Origin: Plotosus lineatus
Taxonomy: Eukaryota; Chordata; Actinopteri; Siluriformes; Plotosidae
Length of the DNA stretch: 64,000 nt
NCBI GenBank assembly: GCA_024760905.1
Contig: CM045735.1
Location: 28,795,749-28,859,748 of the forward strand
Direction of reading: 5' to 3'
Shown here: piece by piece, positions 19,878 to 30,829 of the stretch
Numbering within the stretch: position 1 is the first letter of the stretch
Layout of the letters: every line of letters begins with the position of its first letter
Position numbers and translations under genes: made by a program
Notes under the pieces: model-generated
Told to the model about the DNA's origin: nothing
Seen by the model: only the letters and a program-made list of their open reading frames with translations
Databases searched by the model: none

Positions 19878-22656
19878 TGGGTTCAGAAAACCTCAACATT
19901 TTCATCTCTGCTACCTCCAGCTCTGCCTCCTGTCTTTTCCCCAGGGCCACTGTTTCTAAATCATACAACATCACTGGCCTTAACACCGTCTTGTACACTT
20001 TTCCTTTCATTCTTGTCGATACCTTCCTATCACACACCACACTGGACACTTTTCTCCAAGCATTCCAACCTGCCTGCACACGCTTCTTCACCTCTTTCCC
20101 ACACTCTCCATTGCTCTGGATTGTTGAGCCTAAGTACTTAAAATCCTCCACCTTCCCTATCTCTGCTCCCTGTAACCTCACCATTCCTCTTGTGATTCAT
20201 ATACAGTCGGCCCCCAATTTACGAAGATCCCTTTGTACGAAATCCCCCGAAATTTTTTTTCTTGAGTTTCCGTCCCCGAAATACGAAACAACCCCCTCTT
20301 ACGAAAAGAAATTCAAAATTCAAACGCGCCAATCAAAAATTCACACGATGTGCTAGTTGCTCTCTCATTGGCTGTCTCTCAACATCCCGCCCCGCTGGCC
20401 TCCCAGATAGAGACAGAAGGAAGCTTCACTCTTTAGTTTTTAGTTTAGTTTTTTAAGTTGTTTAATTCAGTAAATGTTTAATAAATGTGGGAGCATTTGA
20501 GCTCATCTGGAATCCCGATCCCTCAAGGAATCAAATTAAAGTTGAGTTTGTCAAGCAGGGAATGTGCTTTGAATTCACGTCTAGTGGGCGTGGCCCGCAG
20601 TGCACGCACGAGAGAGAGAGAGAGAGGGAATAACGCTTTAAGTTTTTTGAAGTGGTTTAATTCAGTAAATGTTTAATAAATGTAGGTGAATTTGGGCTTA
20701 TCTGGCATCCTGATCCCTCAAGGAATCAAATTAAAGTTGAGTTTGTCAAGCAGAGAATGCGCTTTGAATTCACGTCTTGTGGGCGTGGCCCGCAGTGCGC
20801 GCGCGAGAGGAGATAGAGAGAGAGACAGAGACAGAGAGTGTGTGTGTGTGTGTGTTAATAAAAATGTTTAATGATGGTTTGATTAATAAATAGATTAATA
20901 AAATGGTTTAATATGTTACTAAAATGTTTAAATGGTTTAATAAATAATTTTCTTTTACTTTTAACATATATTTCATACAAAATTGGTATACTTTTATTAT
21001 TTTTAATCGTTTATGGGGTTTATCTGGTACAAGGACTGGAGACTTTGAACAAATTAGGCGGTTAACATGTAAGATGCGACCCCTACATACGAGATCCCCG
21101 CAATACAAAAATGGTTCTGGAACGGATTAATTTCGTAAATTGGGGGCTGACTGTACATGTATTCTGACTTACTGAGGCTAACCTTCATTCCCCTCCTTTC
21201 CAGGGAATACCTCCACCTCTCTAGATTTTCCTCCAATCGTTCTCTACTCTCACTGCAGATCACAATGTCATCTGCAAATATTATAACCTCGTCCGTCACC
21301 ATAGCAAACAAGAAGGGGCTCAGAGCTGACCCATGATGCAGTTCTAGCTCCACCTTGAACTCTTCTGTCACATCGACAGTACACCTCACCACTGTCTTAC
21401 ATCTCTTATACATGTCCTGCACCACTCTAACATACTTCTGTGCCACTCCAGAGTTCATCATACAATACCATAGTTCCTCTCTCGGCACCCTGTCATATGC
21501 TTTCTCCAGATCCACAAAGGCACAATGCAGCTGCTTCTGACCATCTCTGTTCTTCTTTATTAACATCCTCAACGCAAACACTGCATGTGTGGTGCTCTTT
21601 CTTGGCATGAAACCAAATTGTTGTTCACAAATGCTGACCTCTGCCCTTAGTCTAGCTTCCATTATTCTTTCCCATAACTTCATCGTATGGCTCATCAACT
21701 TTATCCCTCTGTAGTTGCCACAACTCTGCACGTCTCCTTTGTTCTTAAAAACGGGCACCATCACACTTCTCCTCCATTCCTCCGGCACCCTCTCACTCTC
21801 TATAACCTTGTTGAATGTTCTTGTCAGGAAAGCCACTGATACCTCTCCTAGACACTTCCATACCTCTACTATGTCATCAGGACCAACTGCCTTTCCATTC
21901 TTCATCCTCTTCGATGCCCTCCTCACTTCACCCTTACTAATCTTTGCTACTTCCTGGTCCTCAACAGTCACCTCTTCTACTCTTTTTTTTCTCTCTCTCA
22001 TTTTCCTCATTCATTAGCTCTTCAAAGTACTCTTTCCATCTTCCCACAGCATACTTCTGTCATCAGTCAGTACATTTCCCTCTATGTCCTTAATCACTCT
22101 AACTTGCTGCACATCCCATCTCTATTTCTCTGCTGTGCCATCCTGTATAAATCCTTTTCTCCCTCTTTATTTTCCAACTGAGCATACAAGTCATCATACG
22201 CCCTCTGTTTGGCCTTTGACACCGCTACCTTTGCCTTATGCTGTGTCTCCCTGTACTCCTGTTTACTGTCTTCAGTCCTCTCTATGTCCCACTTCTTCTT
22301 AGCTAAGCTCTTCCTTTGTACACACTCCTGCACTTCCTCATTCCACCACCAAGTCTCCTTATCTTTTTTCCTTCCAGATGACACACTCTCCTACCTGTCT
22401 CCCTGATCACATTAGCTGTAGTTGTCCAGTCATCTGGAAGCACTTGCTGACCACCCAAAGCCAGTTTCAACTCCTCCTTGAAGACAACCTGACACTCTTT
22501 CTTTTTCAGCTTCCACCACTTTGTCTTCTGCTCTGCCTTTGCCTTCTTCACCTTTCTTACCATCAGCGTCATCCTGCACACCACCATCATATGCTGTTTG
22601 GCAACACTCTCACCCACTACTACTTTGCAGTCACTGACTTCCTTCAAATTACATCG
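19878..22656 (-). mobile_element. RTE-type LINE, antisense, truncated at both ends (copy C)
   Basis: The minus strand shows the RTE reverse transcriptase (QEVAKISKGEVRRASKR, NYRGIKLMSHTMK, QFGFMPRKSTTHA, IFADDIVICSESRE) and part of the C-terminal region (YLGSTIQSNGECGKEV). Its 3' end is lost at about the LRFSL position and its 5' end at the end of the endonuclease. A TA-flanked element (20204-21153) interrupts it. Codons are lost around 21280-21310, where the segment before FADDIV is deleted relative to copies A and B. Confidence 0.85.
20204..21153. mobile_element. TA-flanked DNA element, family M3 (copy a), with internal tandem repeat
   Basis: The termini CAGTCGGCCCCCAATTTACG and the inverse CGTAAATTGGGGGCTGACTG are almost perfect inverted repeats between TA duplications (20202-20203, 21154-21155). 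The interior holds two tandem units of about 210 bp (from about 20430 and 20637), each with AAGCAGGGAATG, CTTTGAATTCACGTC and GGGCGTGGCCCGCAG and each ending in a (GA)n run. It sits inside RTE copy C, so it inserted later than that element. Confidence 0.85.
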
Positions 22657-22664
22657 CAATTACA

Positions 22665-22987
22665 CAATAAGTGCGTAAGGTAGGTAAAGTCCTCTGGGCT
22701 TTTTACACCCAAGCCATAGTGGCTCATCAGGCCGGTGCTTATCCCCTGTTTCCATAGAGTGAAGTCACTAGGAGTACAACTTCTCCCCGATGGGACGCTA
22801 GTCCATCGCAGGTTACCTTCCCAGTATATTTTACTGGTACCCATTTATACTGCTGGGTGAACAGAGGTACACTTGAGGTCGAGACCTTGCCCAGGGGTCA
22901 TAGCACAGTGGGGGGTCTAACTGGGATTTGAACACACAACCTCCCGATCATGAGCGCAGCACCCTAACCACTACGCCACCGGCCCCA
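22665..22987 (-). mobile_element. tRNA-derived SINE, third group
   Basis: On the minus strand it begins GGGGCCGGTGGCGTAGTGG (A-box region) followed by GTGTTCAAATCCCAG (B-box), a strong tRNA-like promoter. The body contains GGTCTCGACCTCAAGTG and TGCGATGGACTAGCGTCCC. It lies directly against the truncated 5' end of RTE copy C. Confidence 0.8.
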
Positions 22988-23027
22988 CATCTTATTGTGT
23001 GTAATAGTATATTATTATAGTTTAGTT

Positions 23028-23180
23028 TATTAGTTCATTTTCTGTAACCACTTTATCCTAATTAGGGTCAGGGAAAGGCTGAATCTGGGCGAGGGTAGAG
23101 TACACCCTGGACAGCTCGCCAGGCCATCGCAGGGCGGAAACACACTGACGGCTTTGCAGCCCACTCTTGTCGAAAGTCAT
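23028..23180 (-). mobile_element. SINE fragment (TTTGCAGCCTACTC group)
   Basis: The plus strand reads CATTTTCTGTAACCACTTTATCC, CTAATTAGGGTCAGGG, CAGCTCGCCAGGCCATCGCAG and TGACGGCTTTGCAGCCCAC, the antisense of the shared tail and body. The tRNA-like head is absent. Confidence 0.75.
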
Positions 23181-23194
23181 TATATCTTAGTCAT

Positions 23195-23500
23195 TATGTT
23201 TTTTGCTTCAGATTTCAGTACACATTCTTTACAGGGACAAATCAGGATTACAGGCAGGCCACTCCAGCACCCACACTCTCTTCTTCCACTGTATTCGCAA
23301 TGTGTGCAGGACATTTTTTGTATCGTCTTGTTGAAATGTGAATTGCTATCTGCAAAAATAGTATTGTTTCGAAATCTAAATGTAGTTTTTTGCATTAATG
23401 TTGCCACCACAGAAGTGTAAGTATGGTCACCACAAACCCCATACCCTGACAGATCCAGGATTTTGGACTTGTTGCTGGTATCATTTTGGATGGTCAAAAA
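23195..23500 (-). pseudogene. Decayed Tc1-like transposase fragment
   Basis: On the minus strand the phrase VLEWPACNPDLS can be read, with frame breaks, near 23240-23290. It matches the region between the second and third catalytic residues of Tc1-type transposases. Upstream on that strand are remnants consistent with the same protein. The fragment is too decayed for firm borders. Confidence 0.5.
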
Positions 23501-23689
23501 AATCACTACTTTTCTTTCACTGCAGATATTTTTGAACCAAATGATTTGTTTAATGTTTTTCTGGGTCAGCTCTATTTTGTTTGCTTAAAGAGTAGGTATA
23601 TATTCCTGCATTTCAGACTTGCAATACTTTCCTATAAAGTTGGGACAAGTGCAGTTTTGGGCTATTAATGAGAAAAGGCAATTCAATAA

Positions 23690-24930
23690 TGATACAGTTT
23701 GAAACCTTTGTTATCAGGGGATTACAATTATGAAAAGCACTATGTAGGAAAGCTGTAGTTTTCATTTCCAGTTTTTTAAACAAATATACTAGTTATTGAA
23801 CTGAAATGTTTAAAAGTATCGTTTCTTCAAGAAAAATAGAAAAGGATTTTTATATTTAACAACTTTTGGGTGCATATTATTGGTAAATGATACATGGGCT
23901 CAGGATTACTTTGCCAAAACTTTGTTAAGCACGACAATATGGAGTTACTTCCACTAATGCTAGTTGAAACTTCTTATCTCATCTCACTTTCTGAACCACT
24001 TAGTGGAGCCCAATAGGCATGGAGTATCACTTCCATAACTGTCTCATGTTTGTTTGTCTTCCCATACACACCCTCTTGCTGGCTTGGTGGTGATTGGTAC
24101 GCTGTTAAACATGTTCATCGTAAGATTTCTCATTTATGGTTAGTGCAAAAAAACATTCCAATTCCTTTAGGTGACTCAAAGAACTGAGCTAAATGCACAC
24201 ATTTATTTTGAATATCAGACTGCTGAGGTACGTGCTGAGAATATGGACATTTGAGAACTGATGGTTGATTTGCCTTGATTCTTTATTTCCTTTTAAAGGA
24301 GCTGCGTTATTCTTATAACACCAGTCTCGGACACCTATCAATAAAGATAGCTATCAGGACCTTTGCCTTTAGGCAGTATCTAAATCTTTATAATACTGTC
24401 ATGGTATGACTGGAACCCACCCCAGCTGACTTGGGTGAAACGGGGTGCAACTGAAATAGATATGGGGAAATTTTGAACGGACAATTTTAACCTAATGTGC
24501 ATGACTGTGGAAGAAAACCTGAGCACTCAGGGGGAACCCACTTAAAGACAAGAAAACATACAACTCTATTCAGAAATTTCTTATGAAAAGTATATAGTGT
24601 GAACCAGAACAAAAAATGATCATCCAGACTGTTACCAGTGAAAAAAGCCAGGTTCAAATGCTTCCCCACTTGCTGTTTTAAGGCCATGAATATTTGCTAC
24701 TTAAGTACTAAATGCTTTCTGTCACTCAAATGAAATGAAATTAAATGTGCTTATTTTTTTTTTTTTTTTAAAAACATACTGTGAGATAAATCCTCAAACA
24801 GTGTGCAATAAACTATTATTCCAGTGTTATTTTATTTTCAACATGGTACAATTAAAAAAAAAAGTTTTTATTTCATTTCCTAGCTTTGCAGTTTTAGTTC
24901 ATTCCTTGTAATATTTGGGTTTGATTATAG
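23690..24930 (+). other. AT-rich intron, nothing firm
   Basis: It contains poly-T/poly-A stretches (24757-24775) and a faint SINE-like phrase near 24410-24540 (AACCCACCCCAGCTGACTTGGG, GTGCATGACTGTGGAAGAAAACC), but no exon. Confidence 0.4.
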
Positions 24931-24984
24931 GGGGATCCTGGTATCGTTGGGCCTGTTGGTTTACCTGGTGTAGAGGGTCAAAAG
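24931..24984 (+). CDS. col27a1: col27a1 triple-helix exon, 54 bp
   Basis: The exon is bounded by GATTATAG and GTAGGT and encodes GDPGIVGPVGLPGVEGQK, six perfect triplets, phase 0/0. It occupies the position where human collagen XXVII has an 18-residue exon beginning GDMGLPG, as I recall. Confidence 0.92.
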
Positions 24985-25054
24985 GTAGGTACTAAAACTA
25001 CTAATTAAACATTGCCTATAAAATAGATATCTTTTATTTCTCTCCACTTCTTTT

Positions 25055-25055
<1 letters not shown>

Positions 25056-25139
<84 letters not shown>
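25056..25139 (+). repeat. (CT)n(TA)n microsatellite
   Basis: A CT run of about 42 bp continues directly into a TA run of about 40 bp, some 70 bp after the collagen exon at 24931-24984. Confidence 0.96.
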
Positions 25140-25140
<1 letters not shown>

Positions 25141-25340
25141 TTATTTTGCATGCTTTTCTATCTCTGACATGCACGCTGTGCTTCTTTGTGTACTGTACTC
25201 TCCCACTGTGTATTTGTGTTGTCATAGATATAACTGTAAACACTATAGTGAATCCCCTATGTTATAAACAGCTGTGACACAGAACCAGAGACACACACAT
25301 GCACATTCCGTCTCATCTTGATAGGTTGATGTGCCTTTAA

Positions 25341-25343
<3 letters not shown>

Positions 25344-25396
<53 letters not shown>
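25344..25396 (+). repeat. (CT)n microsatellite
   Basis: A pure CT run of about 52 bp, ending in AGACACACACAAGG. Confidence 0.96.
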
Positions 25397-25397
<1 letters not shown>

Positions 25398-26701
25398 ACA
25401 CACACAAGGGGAAAATATACAAAAATTATCTTTCTACTGCTTTATCATTATTGCCATTTCTCTCCTGCTGCACTCATTTGATTGCTTTATTGAATTGATT
25501 TTCAGGGAGTGCCATAAAAGCTCGTTTCATCACAGTTTCATTCGATTTTTTTTTTTTAGCTAAATGTTCTATTTGAATAAAAAGTTGCCAATGCAGGCAT
25601 TAAATATTGTGTTCTAACTTTTAAAAGTCTGTAATTTATAGTTTCTAATAAGGTGAAATTTAAATGTTTTCATTATCCATCGCAACTTCAGATCTTAAAA
25701 CTTCTTATAACCTCTTGGAAAGCTCCATAGTTAAACCTAATCCACATATGGTAGGTCTAAACTTAGAATATCGGCGTGCTATGTTTACATTCGGTAAGTT
25801 CTGCTGTGTTTCTAGGATATTACTTTTCTCTTCATGCATTTAACTTGTAAACTCATTTTTCTGAATATTACTACAAAGCTAAGTTTCAGCGTTAGCATGT
25901 TTGTGTTTTTTTGGGCATTGAGTATTGCCTACAGAGCAAGAGAGCATTCTAAAATGAACCCTCCAACCTCAAGCGTATTACATTTCATGTCAAAACACTT
26001 TCATATTCATCTCACCTCAAAATAACTTGCACTACTTTGTGCGTTATTAGAGTTGGCACAAAAAAACCCACTTGGCAGTGTCTTTTTAATAAACAAAAGT
26101 ATAGGGTCGGAATTTATCTCCTTATCATAATCTGTAAGTATTGATGCCAAATACCTCAGATGACCTTCCTTTTGCTGTTCTTTGTTTGGACACGGCATTC
26201 TAGGGTCTCATCTGGGAATTGTTCAGTCAGGTTATTCTCCACATCAATTGCTTTGACACATGTTCATATTTTTTCATATATCAAGATACATTTTAAATTA
26301 TCTTGCACAGGTAAAAAGTATTTGATTGGTGATTATTATGTATATGAGCTGAGAAGCACTTTTTACAAAATATTAAATAGTAAGATAAAAACTGAGTATG
26401 TGGCCATTATTTTGTATTAAAATATAGTAATTTAATTGTAATTGAATGGTTAATTGCAAATACAAACCTTGTCTTTACTTTGACTTGAATATAAATTCCA
26501 ATGTAGTACAAATGTACTGACTAAATAAGTTATTAATTATCAATAGTGAACTCAGTCCCCTACTGAACTGTACCTTCCCTCCCCATCACGACACCATATA
26601 AGCACCATTCATATCATTCATGCACATGTACATGCTTCCATTAGAGTCTTTTCCCTGTGATTTCCTCTACTACTGTGTATTCATTCATAGCAAACTATGT
26701 G

Positions 26702-26702
<1 letters not shown>
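25397..26702 (+). other. AT-rich intron, nothing recognised
   Basis: No exon, repeat family or RNA gene was recognised over about 1.3 kb. It is one of the quieter stretches of the window. Confidence 0.4.

Positions 26703-26752
<50 letters not shown>
26703..26752 (+). repeat. (TG)n microsatellite
   Basis: A TG run of about 50 bp that precedes the left end of a TA-family miniature element. Confidence 0.96.
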
Positions 26753-26760
<8 letters not shown>

Positions 26761-26791
26761 ATGCATATACATGTGTATATATACACACACA

Positions 26792-27269
26792 CAGGGATCC
26801 CTCAGTTAATTGGGACCGAGATCCACCCGCAATCACCGAATTCCACGAAGTAGGATCAAACTGATACTGATGTATATGTACATGTATATGTGTATATAAC
26901 ATCAATAAATTCATATTCAATGCTATAAATGCTTATAATAACAATTAAACATTTAAAAATAATGCATAAGATGTAAATAAAATATAAATACACACACATT
27001 CAAACGTGCGTGCACACACTCAGATGCGCACCTCACAAAAATGTAAGTAGTTTTGATGGGAGGTTTTGGGTTGTTTTTTTGTTTTGTGTTTGTTTAGTTT
27101 TTTTTTTTTTTTTTGCATAATTGGCCTTGTTTTTGTGGCATTTTCCTTACCTTTTCCCCTATTCTTCTTTGATTTCCTTATTTTTTAATTCGATGAATAT
27201 TAAAAAAAAAACAAACTGTGATGCACTGAAGCCGCATGAATTGAAGCGCGAAGTAGCGAGGGATCCCTG
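26792..27269. mobile_element. Miniature DNA element, family M2 (copy a)
   Basis: The left end CAGGGATCCCTCAGTTAATTGG and the right end GCGAAGTAGCGAGGGATCCCTG share an inverted GGGATCCCTC terminus. The interior has TAGGATCAAACTGATACTG, an AT-rich middle with TTATGCATTATT-like sequence, then AAACTGTGATGCACTGAAGCC. Related copies lie at 30829-31460 and 52720-53212. No coding capacity. Confidence 0.75.
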
Positions 27270-27815
27270 TGTATAAGAATCAAGAAAGAGTAAAGATACC
27301 ATCTGGTGAAAATTCAATCATCTATTTAATTAGAAGAAACTTTCAATATCTTTACAATTGACAATGTGACCTGAAAATGTTTATCTTGGCAACAAGCTAC
27401 GATCTTTTCAGGGTATAGTTCACTTCTTAGCTAATGTCAGCAAGGATTGTGTTTTTGTTGTGAGGCTACAGTGCTAGCCACAAGTCTACAGTGCTGCCCT
27501 ATTCTTTTCTTATGTTAGATAAGCAAGTGATCAACACTGAAGTAAAGTGGAAACAACACAAAGCTTTCATGTACAAAATCAATGATTTGCTAATATCTCA
27601 GCTGTACATGGCAGCTCAGTGATACTTATTGGGAGGTTGATAGGTTAGATCCAGTCTCTGCTATGCTTGGATCTTTAGCATGGCACTTCAGTCTCAACTG
27701 TCCAGCTGAATGATGTGTCAAATTTGTCTTGTGCATGTACATGTAGTGCTTAACATTTTTAATGGACCACCTGAGAGAAATGTAAGTTGTTTATGGCTGT
27801 AGATTTATATATACA
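27270..27815 (+). other. Intronic sequence, nothing recognised
   Basis: About 550 bp without a recognisable repeat or exon. Confidence 0.4.
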
Positions 27816-27823
27816 CATTACAG

Positions 27824-28604
27824 CAGTGGTTCTTAACCTTGTTGACGGTACTGAACCCCACCAGTTTCATATGCTTATTCACCGAACCCTTCTTTAGTGA
27901 AAAATAAAATATAATTTTTTTTCAAATTGAAGACATAGGTATATGTTTTTACTGGGGCACCAAAATGAACCGTGCATTAATATCACTGTGTTCAAAGAAC
28001 AAAACCAATACAATGCATGAACCCCCCCATCACAACTACTTACATTTTTATGTGAGGTGCGCATCTGTGTGTGAATGCGCGTGTGCGTCTGTATGTGTGT
28101 GTATTTGTTTTATTTACATCTTATGCATTATTTTTAAATGTTTAATCATCATTATAAGCATTTATAGTATTGAATATGTATTTATTGATATTATATGTAC
28201 ATATACATGTACGTATACGTTAGTCAGCACAGGGTTGATCCTACTTTGCAAATCATGCAGATAGGACGCCGACTAATATCATGTTCCGCTATATATGTGA
28301 ATCCATGTTGTACATATTCGTCTGACCACTTTCTTTTTTACTCAACATAGTATGGATTAAAACATTAAGAAAGAAATCACACGACGTACCATAACAACAG
28401 TCACAAATCGACTACTGAGCACACCAAATTTCCTGCAGCACAGATTTGCCAAGCAATGTAGCGTGATCACCTGCAGCCAGTGATGGCCAAGTGGGGCGTG
28501 TTGTCATGAATATGAGTCAGGTGTGTGTCTTGATCTCCGCGGAACCCCTGAGACTGACTCACCGAACCCCTAGGGTTCGATCGAACCCAGGTTAGGAACC
28601 ACTG
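27824..28604. mobile_element. hAT-type element with 8-bp duplication, carrying a segment of family M2
   Basis: The termini CAGTGGTTCTTAACCTTG and the inverse CAGGTTAGGAACCACTG are inverted repeats, and CATTACAG lies on both sides (27816-27823 and 28605-28612). The middle (about 28040-28255) is the antisense of the inside of family M2: GGTGCGCATCTG, TACATCTTATGCATTATTTT, TACTTTGCAAATC. The M2 termini are lacking. The right part has ACTGGCTGCAGGTGATCACG-like sequence (antisense) and no transposase frame. Confidence 0.85.
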
Positions 28605-28659
28605 CATTACAGAGACAACAATTTCTAACGTTAATATAAATTATGCAGAGATTAGTTGA

Positions 28660-28790
28660 ATAGGAAACAGCAATCTGGAACAGTGGGGGACTGGCCAAGA
28701 TTCCAAATTTGAATCCACTTGAGCGAATACGGGATTTAATTGACTCACAAATTGATGACATCAAAATTCCCTCCCTGGACAGTCGTAAGT
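28660..28790 (+). pseudogene. Scrap of a Tc1-like transposase
   Basis: The plus strand can be read as DWP, then IPNLNPLERIRDLIDSQIDD with a frame break, which resembles the SPDLNPIE region around the third catalytic residue of Tc1-type transposases. It is short and decayed. Confidence 0.4.
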
Positions 28791-28826
28791 AAGAGCTACA
28801 AACTATTTAGAAGTAATTTCTATAGT

Positions 28827-28985
28827 TGGGGCAGCAAGACAGTTAGCACATTAACTTCATAAAAAAGGTCCTGTGTTTGAGTCCCTGCCTCTATCAAGGC
28901 TTTTCTATTTGGAGTTCTTCCCAAACTTTTGTAGTTTTTCTCAACAGTCCAAAGACATGAACATTAGGTTACTTGAATGAATGAA
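28827..28985 (+). mobile_element. tRNA-derived SINE, 5' part
   Basis: It begins GGGGCAGCAAGACAGTTAGC, has the B-box-like GTGTTTGAGTCCC and a body with CAACAGTCCAAAGACATGAAC, and ends in GAATGAATGAAT. It forms a head-on pair with the antisense SINE starting 15 bp later. Confidence 0.7.
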
Positions 28986-28999
28986 TAATCATTTCATTT

Positions 29000-29333
29000 A
29001 TTATTTTTCTAATCCGTTTATGTATAATTAGGATTGCAGGGAGGCTGGTATCCATCTCAGCCTACTTTGAACGAAGGCGAGGATTACCTTGAACAGCTTG
29101 CCAGACCATTGCAGGGCCAACGCACACAGAACCATTCATACGCACACTCACACATTGGGATGATTTGGTACAGCCAGTAAATTTACTGTGCATGTTTTTA
29201 GACTATGGGACGAAACCAGAGATCCAGGAGGAAACCCGCACAAGGAGAGCATGCAAAATCACCACAGAAAATGAATGAGCCCAGGAATTGACCCCCACTT
29301 ACTTCCTGTTCGGCAAACATGCTGTGCCACAAG
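29000..29333 (-). mobile_element. tRNA-derived SINE, antisense, near full length
   Basis: The minus strand shows the tRNA-like head around GTGGCACAGCATG, the body GCATGCTCTCCTTGTGCGGG and CTAAAAACATGCACAG, and the shared tail with CCTAATTATACATAAACGG. It is the same family as 12218-12548. Confidence 0.72.
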
Positions 29334-29446
29334 AATTTGTCATTTTTTTTCTTTGCCATTTTCTTTTTTAACAAACGATCACAAAAAATTTAATTCAAAT
29401 AAAAAATATTTGCATTACTTTAAAAAAAAATGACAGGTTGTCTAGT

Positions 29447-29493
<47 letters not shown>

Positions 29494-29990
29494 TATATAT
29501 TTTTTTCTATAATTTATTTAAAATCTACTTATATTTCTCTATAATATAGAGGCACTGCGGTTCTAGATTTTTTCAATAAATTATTACAATGATTCGATAG
29601 TTTGGTCTTATAGTATAACAAATTTGCTGAATAAATTTTTATTACTAAATTGTTTATTTTTTAAATTTATTTATTTTTCCAAACCAAAAAATATTTCAAG
29701 TTGATGAGAAAGCCACAATTACAGCAAAATTAAATTTCTGCCAATGCAAAAATTAAACAGCCAAACAATGTTCAATTGCATGTAGATCACGGTTGGTAAA
29801 ACAAATAGAAAATGTAATTAAATACAGTATAGGAAATAAATCAATTTTGAATCTAAAATCATTTGGATTTGTTTCAGCAACATTCTCCAACAAATTTTGG
29901 AGTAACAACTCAAAGCATTGTTTCTCAGAAAATCACACTTTCCTTTTACTTCTAACAAAATAAAGATTAGTGCTGTCTTACAGAGTTTTG
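29334..29990 (+). other. Very AT-rich intron with a (TA)n tract
   Basis: A TA run lies at 29451-29500, followed by poly-T and AT-rich DNA. No exon was recognised. Confidence 0.5.
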
Positions 29991-29997
29991 GAATATG

Positions 29998-30009
29998 GTG
30001 TGTGTGTGT

Positions 30010-30060
<51 letters not shown>
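29998..30060 (+). repeat. (TG)n microsatellite
   Basis: A TG run of about 60 bp with one interruption (TATG), ending GCGCACACGC. Confidence 0.96.
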
Positions 30061-30061
<1 letters not shown>

Positions 30062-30298
30062 ACACGCTTCTGTTGAAAACACTGATGAGAAAAGCAGCCA
30101 ACCCTAAAAAACACAGCATGCAGTGTTTCATTTCACAATCTTGGCTGAGAAAACAGTACAAACACAGAGTGTATGTCAGCGTCTGTGAGTGTGTCTTTGA
30201 ATGTGCATTTAAAGCAGATTTGCATGTGAATGGATTTCCAGACCCTGGCAGGTCAGGAAGAGTCCTGCCAAGACATAAATAACTACACATTTCCTATT

Positions 30299-30372
<74 letters not shown>
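30299..30372 (+). repeat. (CA)n microsatellite
   Basis: A pure CA run of about 72 bp. Confidence 0.97.
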
Positions 30373-30373
<1 letters not shown>

Positions 30374-30435
30374 GCTACGGTATATTACTCCATTCAGAAT
30401 GTCTGAATAGCTACATTATTTATCCAATTCCTTCA

Positions 30436-30436
<1 letters not shown>

Positions 30437-30490
<54 letters not shown>
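30437..30490 (+). repeat. (ATT)n microsatellite
   Basis: A pure ATT trinucleotide run of about 54 bp that abuts a fold-back element. Confidence 0.97.
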
Positions 30491-30692
30491 CAACCAAGCA
30501 GCAGCACACTTGACTTGACTTAATCAACTTATCTGAGTCTTCAGGGAGTTGATTGGTCAACCTATACAGACTGACCGATGAACTACCTGAACAGTCAGAT
30601 CATTTGACTAAATGAGTCAAGTGTGCTGCTACTTGGTTGAAACAGAAACCCGCAGCCACATGGCCATTTGTGGCATCAGCTTGACACCCCTG
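30491..30692. mobile_element. Fold-back sequence and hAT-like terminus
   Basis: CAACCAAGCAGCAGCACACT at 30491 is answered by AGTGTGCTGCTACTTGGTTG-type sequence ending at 30639, with arms of about 25 nt and a loop of about 100 nt. It continues to a terminus reading TTGACACCCCTG (30681-30692), the inverse of the CAGGGGTGTCAA end common in fish hAT-type elements. The opposite terminus is replaced by the (ATT)n tract. Confidence 0.6.
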
Positions 30693-30766
30693 GCTTACAA
30701 GATGTAATCTAAAGTTTTGTTGGACGTTATATGATATATTTACAAATATAATTCAAATTGGTGTGC

Positions 30767-30828
<62 letters not shown>

Positions 30829-30829
<1 letters not shown>

